This document shows, one piece after another, positions 55,279 through 64,000 of a stretch of 64,000 bases of DNA. Below the pieces are notes generated by a model. It ran no database searches and was not told the DNA's origin. It saw only the letters and a program-made list of their open reading frames with translations. The translations under genes were made by a program, and so were the position numbers. Origin of the DNA: Erigeron canadensis (taxonomy: Eukaryota; Streptophyta; Magnoliopsida; Asterales; Asteraceae); the NCBI RefSeq assembly GCF_010389155.1, contig NC_057765.1, positions 39,947,559-40,011,558 of the forward strand, in the 5' to 3' direction. The number at the start of each line of letters is the position of its first letter. Position 1 is the stretch's first letter.

Positions 55279-56055
55279 TGAAGTCTAAGCTCCTGATGAC
55301 GCAATTAGCAATCTTTTCTTCATTTTATAGTGCATAAAAATATTGAAATGCTGAGCATATCCGAGAACAATCCAATTTGGGAAGCTATGTGCCTTGGCAG
55401 CGCTTTCATAGCTCAACAACTTCTCTTTTTTATTTATTTATTAGTTAAAATTTTATATGGCTCGCATAATCATTGAAGCAAATATGTTCTGCGTAATTAA
55501 ACCATCAAACTATTAAAAGTTTTCAAATTAAGTATTGAATTATAAAACATGTAGAATATCGGCTAATTATGTAACTAGCTTCGCTTTAAGTAGGTTTTCC
55601 AAATAACATGACGATAGACGATGGTGAGGTATCAGTAGCGTTGTTAATGAGTAATTAAGGCAATAGTTGTGGTAACTGGTGAGGATTAGTGAGCAACAAA
55701 ACAATTATAGTGAAGGATAGTGGAGTTTATCACAAAATCACATTTTTGATAATTGGTCAATTTTTTAAAAGACATGGAATGCATGTTTATAAACAAGGAT
55801 AATAGATGTGTGTACGATAGTTATTATATATGTGCATCATCAAACATGTTTTATAATGTTGTATCAAACATGATATAACATTGTATCGTATAAAATTAAG
55901 ATACACGTTTTTGATGTATGCATCACCTTCTATCTTAAATACATAGATTTACATAAGCTAATGTCAATGTAAAGTTCACCTCTTAGTTTTATCAAGTGCT
56001 TAAATATAAAACTTCATATATGAATTGGAAACACTTCAATTAAAATCTATATATA
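54923..56055. other. No recognised gene; TA microsatellite
   Basis: (TA)n at about 55242-55271. AT-rich non-coding otherwise. Confidence 0.45.
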
Positions 56056-56056
56056 T

Positions 56057-57294
56057 AGGGAGAGTATTTCCTCAAGTTAATTCCTTAACTTAACTCATGT
56101 TGGGAAAATCTTCACTTTTAAATAAATATTAGGAATAACTGCAGAAAATAGAAAGCACCTTTCGACCAATTCATGAAAATAACAGTCACCTTTAAAAGTT
56201 TTGTTTTTTAGAAATGAACTTTCATTTATTACCGGAAATAGCAACATTTGACACGTGTATATGATGACGTGGACTTTTTTTGATTACGTGACATTTTTTA
56301 ATAACGTGGCATTATTCTTTATTTATTTACTATTTAATTTTTATCAGTCATGTCATTTCCCCCCAAAAAATAATAATATGGCTCCATTTCAGTTTCAGTT
56401 CTGGCAAAGTATTTTTTCTCGTCTTTTTATTTTGAAGCTAATTTTTTTTTAGAACAGCAAGGCCCCGATCACGGGTATCCGGACTGGATACCGTGGACCT
56501 ACCCGATCCCCTCCCCTCCGCCCGCCTCACCCGGTAAAAGCTAATTTTAGCTTCTTTTCATTGATTTTTGTTGAATCTCTTCCATTTTCAAGTATTGAGA
56601 AGCTTTGTATGAAGATCATAAAGGAGACATAGATCTCTATCTTCTTCATCTATCTCGAGATTTAAAATCTCTTAAATTAGATGCCAAAACGTCTTCGTTT
56701 TTATCGGAGAGAGATCCCGAGGATGTTTAAGGTGAGATGAGAGTTTCATAGGCCGGATTTGGGTCGTTTATGAAGAGTTTGTCCGCGGATGACATATATC
56801 CAGATGGCGAAGGTCTAGAGGTTAGCTCGAACTCAAACAAACTGTCGGCGGTGTCTAAGTTTGTTGAAGAAATCGAAGAAAAAACCATCTCCACATCCAA
56901 CACCGACGAGGTGTTGGAGTAATCCGACAATAAGTTAGAGTTCTAAAAAGTAAACTTTTAAAGGTTATTGTTATTTTTGTAAATTAATTGGTTGAAAGGT
57001 CGTTTCTATTTTCTGTATTATAAAGAATGTCACGTCATTAAAAAATGGCACGTAATCAAAAAATGTCCACGTCACCATGTCTACGTGTCAAATGTTACTA
57101 TTTCCGGTAATAAATGAAAGTTTATTTCTAAAAAATAAAATTTTTAAAGGTCACTGCTATTTTCGTCAATTAGTCGAAAGGTGCTTTCTATTTTCTGCAA
57201 TTATCCCTAAATATTAAGGGTTAAAGATTCAAAGATCACTCATGATTTTCATCTAAAAGTCAATATTAATCATGTTAGGTAATTTGAGGGAAGT
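56057..57294. mobile_element. Small TA-flanked MITE split by a Mutator-type element
   Basis: GGGAGAGTATTTCCTCAAG at the left pairs loosely with AATTTGAGGGAAGTCCTTCCC at the right, with TATATA outside both. Removing 56132-57207 leaves an element of about 150 bp. Confidence 0.5.
56132..57207. mobile_element. 1.08-kb Pack-MULE-like element
   Basis: TAAATATTA flanks both sides (56123-56131 and 57208-57216), a perfect 9-bp duplication. The ends are GGAATAACTGCAGAAAATAG and the complement of GGGATAATTGCAGAAAATAG, with pairing for about 150 bases (ACCGGAAATAGCAACATTTG region). The minus-strand frame 56930-56727 reads LFEFELTSRPSPSGYMSSAD then KLF, which recalls the F-x-F and SADELF motifs of plant DUF1645/MAKR-type proteins; that would be a captured exon. 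The GC-rich patch 56455-56535 looks foreign. Confidence 0.75.
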
Positions 57295-57527
57295 CCTTCC
57301 CTATATATCGTGTGTAATGTGTGTTTTTTTATAAAAAGGAAGAGAAGATGAGTGACACATCAGTATGGTTTTTTTTATTGATTTTTTATTTGTGTTTTCA
57401 AACAATTGTAAGGTGCTCTTTTCTTGTCACAAATTTTTAAATATTTTATGTTTTGAATTTTTTAATATACAAGTTTATCTTATATTTACAGTTTTTGTTC
57501 ATTCAATATATTATTATTTAATACTTT

Positions 57528-57825
57528 CTAGTTAGCTCAAGTGGTTGGACACCTGCTTTACAAGCAGTAGGTTTTGGGTTCAAGACTTGGCAAATACGTA
57601 GCAAGTCTTTCTATGAAGGCTTGACTTAGGTATATCCAAGTTCAAGTCTGAGGAGGCAGGGTTTACCCCTATTGATTGTCGTACATTCAGGTATTTGAAA
57701 TAGGCATTTCTACTTCGAGTGAGCTCTTAGCGCGGACCCGGTTAAGGCAACGTATGTTAGACCTCCCACCGTCGAATCGCGACACGAAGTTCTCAAGCGA
57801 AATTCACCTTTCCAAAAAAACAAAA
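57528..57825 (+). mobile_element. tRNA-derived SINE
   Basis: TAGTTAGCTCAAGTGGTTGG (A box region), ACCTGCTTTACAAGCAGTAGG (anticodon-arm-like) and GGTTCAAGAC (B box) in tRNA order head an element of about 300 bases. It ends TTCCAAAAAAACAAAA, a short A tail. The body contains CTTCGAGTGAGCTCTTAGCG and CCTCCCACCGTCGAATCGCG. Target duplication not resolved. Confidence 0.65.
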
Positions 57826-57829
57826 TTTT

Positions 57830-60079
57830 TATTTATATAATATAATGTTGTTTATTTAATATCATATTTATTTTCATTTCAATATTAATGTTGACATGGC
57901 AAAACCAAATAACCAAACTATAGTATTTAGTTGACTATTTACTACTCCATTTAGTATACAGATACTCGGCTAGAAACTCAGTTAAGCACTTAAGCATTCC
58001 TTATGTGAGCATTTATGATACAAGCCCATATACAAATAGCCCATAACAATAAGAAGGCTACAAACAAAGCAGCATTTAGGCCCATGTTATCAATGAACAC
58101 CTGTTGAGCTTGTCATCATTTACCAATAAACGACACCGACACATCATCTAAGCATTACCTCTTTAAATTTTCTCTCTTCATCATACAAGTTTTTGTATTT
58201 TCATTTTATTTTATCACGAAGTTAAATAAATTCTTTTTATTACATTAGTTTTAAATATTGAAAAAGAACAATTGCATTAATTAAAATAAATATTACATTA
58301 ACTTTGACAATAGTTTCCAGAAGGATCCAAAAGTGTTCAACAAAAACATTACAAAGTTGATGGTGCATCTTTTTATCGCGTTATTTCATTATCATGTGAA
58401 TTTGTGTTTAAACCTTTTCCTCCCATGGATGGTCGTTTATATAATGTAGAAAGTTTTAAAGTCGAAGACAAAGAAAGGAGTAACGTTAAAGTTACCACTA
58501 AAACTTTAAAAAAAAAAAGTTTTTTTTTTGTTTGACCATTGCTTGGCCGCACACCAACCTGCTTCCCTCGTCGTCGTTCTTCTTATTCTCAATGTGGGCT
58601 TATGATGGCAACCCATGACGCCACAGTGATATCAACGTCGTACATGACGTGAGTTCACAACGTCTTACTAACGCTGGTCTTTGTCAAGTTAGTACGTATA
58701 GTCCAATGCAAGTACTAATATTGATTTGATATACAGTATATTAAATAATATCTAGCTAGTCTAATACAAGGAAAAATTTAAAGAAAAAGCAACATGTTAT
58801 AACTCTGAAATTTTTCACAAATTTTAAATAATTGTAACCCTATTAAGAAATATGAACGAAACCGGTACTCTTTATATATAAGAGTCAAGGCAATGAAAAG
58901 TATACTACATGTGCCAAACCGAGCTCGAGCTCGGTCTCCGATCCCACCAAATAATTTTATCAAGTAAAACGTACCTCAAATAGAAAAATTGAATGTGTAT
59001 AGAAGCTTTAATTAAAAGGAAAAAAAAATAATAAAAAAAGGAAAAGGTAAACTAGTGTATGTCCTTGGTGCACATGGAGTTGGAGGGGTCATTCAACTTG
59101 GCATGCCTAGCATCATCATCATCTTAAGCAATATGTAGTTCGTTTTCAATTTTAATTTTCAATGTTCTCCTACTGTTAAAAACTAAAAATAAACAAGACT
59201 TTATTTCTTTGTACATAACAATTGTTTTAATTTAATAAACACTAACAAGACACATCTTGAACAATTTTATGCGCGTGTAATGACATCGTTGTTCAATATA
59301 TCCAGAAAGAGTAATATATAACGTACGTATAATGGACCTACGAACGGAAAATAATCTAACGTGAATTGATAAATCCTTGATCAACGTTCATAGTGCAATC
59401 GAAATCTTTTTATCGTGTATATATGTCGGTGTAGTCGGCTAAGCTTTTGTTCACTGAAGTTTCTTCTTTTATTTTTCTTACCAATAGTCCCATGTAATTA
59501 TTAATTAATAAATGTCATGATTTTAGCAGTACTCAACTTAGTTGGATGGTTGGTTGAAGTACAATTTATTTATTTACTTGAGGAATCAATTACAAATGTC
59601 CCCGTGAAAGGCATGATAACAATATAAATGGGGTATGGGTATTGTGTGCTATGTGAACAGTGAAGCCACCTAAGTGCTCGTGTAGGCTCAACTAGTGGCC
59701 CACACCACCATGTGTCTAGTTTAGTTAATGGGTGCGTGTTGGGATGCAACTTCATAAGAAAAAAAACGAGTCATTTCCATAATCAGTTGATGGTGATGAC
59801 TTGCAACTTCTCTTGGTTAAGCCATATTAGTGTTGTGATGGCTCTTTGGAAGCATATGAACTATGTCATTCATCGAACAAGTGAAACATCGAATAATGAA
59901 GTCAACTGGTCTATTGCATTTTTGTCTTATTTTTAGTGAAGTCTTCTAAATACAAATCATACCTGATGTTCTAATAATGTCAAACCTCTATATATTAATA
60001 ATTTGTCCATACTCAACTTAAAGGAGCTAGTGTAAATTAACACTCAATAAATACATTATGGTCACTATAGGCAATAAGT

Positions 60080-60117
<38 letters not shown>

Positions 60118-60540
60118 TCCAATTGTTGTTTGTTAATTTATTTGGAAACATGGGTAATAAAATAAATATATGATGTACATGTGTATAAAACATGTATTGT
60201 TGTATATTGCTAAGATATTATAAATTTATTACACTCTACACATAAAATCTCGGATATACTGTTAAACACCTAAAAGCAAATAAGTAATATGTAGAAAAAA
60301 GAAGCTAAAGATTAGAGTTGGGTTTTGTGAAAGATATACGGTTAAAAATGTCATTCCAGTTTTAGCTTGGTGGTAGGGGATTTTGTCTTTCGTAGATAAG
60401 ACCAAAGTGTAATCCTTATTAATGACGAATGTATAAAGTAATTTAGAAGTAGGATAAGATTAATGTAATTTAGCGAAAATATATAAGGTTAAACAATATA
60501 TATATATTACTTTCCTGACACTCGGCGCATGTCTTTGATC
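57830..60540. other. No recognised gene; TA microsatellite
   Basis: (TA)n at about 60085-60112. Small open frames at 58778-58963, 59570-59755 and 59712-59936 have no plant-protein features and overlap each other. AT-rich throughout. Confidence 0.45.
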
Positions 60541-60544
60541 AACA

Positions 60545-60800
60545 CCGGTTCTGTCACTCATGTTGAAAAGTTAAGAATTTTAGAACATACGAAATTACCA
60601 TTTTATCTTTAATGAATTAATTTACACAATAACTCTATTATCTCCGAAAAGATATTAACTACTATTTTAAATCAAATATCTTTATATCGAATAGCTACAC
60701 CACTTAACGCATCTACCGTTACCAACGGTCGTCCATCATCTGTTAATGCCCCCACATTGCTGTCAGTGTCATTGCTACATGCCAAATAGGCAAATACCAT
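60545..60800 (+). mobile_element. Degenerate Helitron-like element
   Basis: Shares TTGAAAAGTTAAGAATTTTAG, AATGAATTAATTTACACAAT and the CCCCCACATTGCTGTC right part with 52894 and 53590. Neither end is intact. Confidence 0.3.
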
Positions 60801-61741
60801 GGTCGTATATAGTGTACAAGTGTGTATGTGGGCTATCGATTGCTGCGTGTGGGCAATCATATGGGGTTAAAAAGTCGTTTTCCAACAATTAAATATACAC
60901 AAAAATGGAATTTAAAACAAATAAATGACGTGGCCTAGTCCACGTATACAGTAACCAAAGAAGCTGACCGTTAGTTTTGACCTCTATGTCTGTCACCAGC
61001 TTCTTTTCGTCCTCATTTGTCGCCACAAATAACGTTCACATCCCCACCAATTTCTACAAAATTTTATATATCAACAAAAATATTTAATTTTTAGTACGAG
61101 TTTTACTAATGAATAAAGTCTATTAAAGATAATATATTAAATAAAATTAAGTTTTAATCCATATTAGTAAATACTTTTGAAATCATATTAGTTTGGTAAA
61201 TAATTTTACCTACTACACCATTTTAGAAAAAACTCTTTATTTTAGATACTTAATAGGTTGATTAATAAAACCTTGATAAGTCATATTGTGACTTTTGTCA
61301 ATAAAGATTACTGTATTTAAGGTCTTATTGTATGTCCCTTTGTTTATTTTAATAATTTTCCGAAATCATAAAATAACTTGCTAAATTAATTCTTTTAACT
61401 TGAAAAACATTCTTGTTATAAAAAGACAAGAAATACATACAAACTACTATTCTCTTGTTTTTACTTGCAGAATATAAAACAAGAAACTGGGAAACATTTA
61501 TTGTTGTTGTATCTTTGTTTGTTTATTGGTGAATCACCAATCCTGAATCATTCACAAGCTCTTGTTTCTAGATAAGCTTCAGTAGTGCTCCAACCAAAAC
61601 ACATACACAAAAAGTCTTTGTAGCTCTATTCATATGTTCTGAGCTTTCAAATTGCTACATTGAACTGGGTTTTCTTTATGGTGCAAAATTTTCTTGAATT
61701 TTGAGCTTGAAAATGTGTAATTGAAAAAGAGAAAAAGAAAA
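60801..61741 (+). promoter_or_regulatory. Upstream and leader region of the NT-C2 gene
   Basis: AT-rich sequence before the ATG at 61742. The last 250 bases (TTCTCTTGTTTTTACTTGCAG at 61451 and pyrimidine-rich stretches) look like a 5' leader, possibly with its own intron acceptor at 61471. No firm TATA box. Confidence 0.35.
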
Positions 61742-63671
61742 ATGTTTAAGTCAGCAAGATGGAGGGGTGAAAAGAATAAGATCAAAGGTGTTTTCAAGTT
61801 GCACTTTCATGCAACTCAGGTAACAATGTAACATATATACTCGTACTATTTTTTGATCATATATACGAGTAGAATGCTTTTGACTAATATATATATATGC
61901 ATGATGTTTGTATTTATATTGCAAATCTTTTGTTTCATGTAATATGTTTGTTGAATTAAACTAAGATAGATATATTTTTCAAGATTATGTTGTGAGGCCC
62001 GGAAGGAATTGCAAGTTTATAGGTAGTTATGATATTGACTCATTATACTGTTATACACACACAAATGACAAATGTGTAGAGAAAGTATAAAAAAGAGGAT
62101 ATTGATGGGTGTTATTTCCAACTGTTCATACTTATTGAATGTCAATTTTTTTATAATCTTAACATATACACATAAAGGAGATGTTTGTTCTGTGCTTGTT
62201 TAGTACTCGATAATGAAATATGATGCTAGAATCTGGAGCACCGAATTTAGTGGATAATTGTATCACAGTTTCAAGATGAACTCTGCACCGAATCTTTGTA
62301 CTAGCGGCCAGTGGCCACAACCTACACATTCATGCTATGAGCAATACGTATCATACTATAATCCGTGTAGCGCGGCCTCTCAATGATTTCATGGCCTAAT
62401 ATGAAACCATGAAATGAGGTCTTATCTATCAAAAATGATACATAATAACACTCAACTTTGCTAAAGTATAGGTGCCCTTTTGGCTTACATACTCGACTCA
62501 AAAGTATAAAAGAGACCCTAAAGCTCAGGATTCTTTTTGGGTTCCAAATTGAACTTTTATATGTACAAGTACCCACAAAAGTGGAACCTTAGAACTTAGA
62601 AGTCAAGGGCCAAAAGCCCTCGCTTTACCGGTTTTACACATATGGTGCTGACTTGTAGGTGTGAAAGCGAAGGTGTGACTCTATTCGTTTATAGACATAA
62701 TCCAAAAAAGAGTTCCTTGGTTAATAATTAGTTTTAGGAAGGACGCCTGTCACAAGTCATCCATTCATGTTCCGAACATTCAAATTGGAATTCCAACTAG
62801 TATTTAATTGTTTGTAAAATGATCCAGAAAAGCCATATGTTTCTGTTTAAGTTATTTTAAGGACTAAGATACATGCAGGGAAATAAGGTTTTTTTGTTGC
62901 AATTTATTTGGCTGCCAAATGCTTAGTACACACATCTGTTATATATACGCAGTTAGGGCAGTTGGGAGGCGATGCTTTGATCTTATCTGTAATTCCTGTC
63001 GACATTGGAAAACCGACAACAAGATTAGAAAAGGCTAAGGTTCGAGATGGAAGCTGTTATTGGGAAAAACCACTTTATGAAACTATGAAATTCTCCCAGG
63101 ATCCAAAAACCGGAAAGGTTCATGAGAAAATCTATCGCTTTGTTGTCACAAAGGTACATATTTCTTCAAATCTATGCTGAGTATTACATTACTCTCATAA
63201 AAAGGTAAATTGATTTCACGGGCTATTGACATTTTGTAGGATTCATCAAGGTTTGGTGGTATTGGAGAAGTTTCAATTGATTTTGCAAATTATGCCGAGT
63301 CTGCAAAGCTCAATTCTTTATCCCTTCCTCTAAAGAATGCAAATTCTGAAGCTGTACTGCATGTTAGTCCTTTTTCCCTTACAAACTTTTGTTTAAGTAG
63401 ATTTGTTGGATAAATGGTAATGGTTGCATATGCTGTTCGATTTAGGTATTGATTCAAAAGATGCAGGGTTCTTTTGATCAGAGGTAAATTATAAATTTCA
63501 GAAGGATTATAGTCTTCTATTCTTTTAACTTTGTCAAACTTTATACTTACACTACTACTAATTTATAGAGACTTTGATGAAATTGAGAATACAAGCCATC
63601 GTGATCAAAGCTTGTGGACACATTTTGACAACCGTAATTTAGAAGGAAGTATTGAAAGGAATCCTACCAAA
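61742..63671 (+). CDS. NT-C2 domain coiled-coil-type protein, N-terminal part
   Basis: Five exons: 61742-61819, 62953-63153, 63240-63362, 63446-63483 and 63569-63671, all GT-AG and phase-consistent, giving 181 residues before the next intron. The protein opens MFKSARWRGEKNKIKGVFKL and runs through GGDALILSVIPVDIGKPT, RDGSCYWEKPLYETMKF, KIYRFVV, GIGEVSIDFANYAES and LPLKNANSEAVLHVLIQKMQ. This is the plant form of the EEIG1/EHBP1-type N-terminal C2 domain, which is thought to bind membranes and is usually followed by long coiled coils. The coiled-coil part should lie beyond the window. After exon 4 the acidic DEIENTSHRDQS linker matches the usual layout. Partial at the right edge. Intron 1 is 1.13 kb. 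Confidence 0.85.
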
Positions 63672-64000
63672 GTAAGTCCTCATTTCACCTATCAAAAAAT
63701 GCAGTTATTATATGATGTCTTGTTATTAGATTATCAATAGAACAGCAAGAGCAGTTTGAGAATGGGTCACTTTAGACCCCTTTACTGATGAATGGGTTGC
63801 TTTTGGTTACATTATATCTCCATCGGGTCACACAGTAATATGAAAAGGTAGCTTAAACGTAAATGGGTCAGATTTGGTTAAAATGGTTAATTCGGTGCAA
63901 AGTTGCCTATCCGATTATGAATAAACATTATCATTATTCATTAATCATATTTGACACACTAGATAATTATAAAAAAACTGAAAAGGTTTTGGACAGAAAG

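Noticed and set aside
60672..60860. Minus-strand 62-codon frame
   Set aside because: Falls in a degenerate Helitron-like block; no protein features.
62322..62576. Minus-strand 84-codon frame in intron 1 of the NT-C2 gene
   Set aside because: No recognisable motif, antisense within an intron; most likely chance.

Overview
This is a gene-poor, AT-rich stretch of a flowering-plant (eudicot) nuclear genome. The evidence is GT-AG introns in every multi-exon gene, plant-type LIM, tetraspanin, NF-YC and NT-C2 genes, and a dense cover of short non-autonomous transposons. The LIM protein has an acidic tail like pollen LIM proteins such as sunflower SF3, and the repeat landscape feels like Asteraceae, but the family assignment is only a guess.

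Genes I think are real: (1) 15868-17764 (+), a two-exon, 313-residue integral membrane protein made of two copies of one about 110-residue domain, family not recognised; (2) 41308-43738 (-), a five-exon, 212-residue two-LIM-domain protein with an acidic tail; (3) 46289-46504 (+), a 71-residue small protein; (4) 47120-47488 (-), an intronless 122-residue NF-YC-type histone-fold protein; (5) 61742-63671 and beyond (+), the first five exons of an NT-C2 domain protein that runs off the right edge; (6) two paralogous small genes at about 6.0-7.07 kb and 34.9-35.8 kb (-), each with a 5'UTR exon, an intron and a divergent coding exon.

A direct segmental duplication joins about 6.63-11.49 kb to 35.33-40.32 kb (offset near 28.8 kb). 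Each copy holds the promoter and 5'UTR of one small gene plus a tetraspanin pseudogene that has lost its first exon and carries the same in-frame TAG. The copies differ by later insertions: an extra MITE and a SINE-like block in copy 1, a 0.6-kb element in copy 2. At 1.39-4.41 kb, two decayed relatives of the two-domain membrane gene stand head to head; one is split by a 987-bp fold-back transposon with a perfect 9-bp target duplication.

18.4-21.6 kb holds fragments of unrelated genes on the same strand: ferredoxin-dependent glutamate synthase, a DEAH-box RNA helicase, and an unidentified exon. 21.1-27.0 kb is a stack of about ten short elements separated by (TA)n tracts. Several share one internal core despite different termini, or carry arrays of tiny palindromes. 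27.9-34.1 kb holds a 1.3-kb palindromic element, a 37-bp minisatellite, a chromovirus-like LTR on the minus strand with a LINE-type insertion, and further MITEs. 44.6-60.8 kb holds a hAT element with a perfect 8-bp duplication, Helitron-like elements, a 3.56-kb Mutator-like element with a six-hairpin block, and a smaller Pack-MULE-like element.

No rRNA, functional tRNA, CRISPR array or intact retrotransposon protein was seen. The genes do not form a pathway; they are ordinary dispersed plant genes between repeats. All exon boundaries were read by eye from splice signals and reading-frame continuity, and all family calls are from recognised motifs without a database search.
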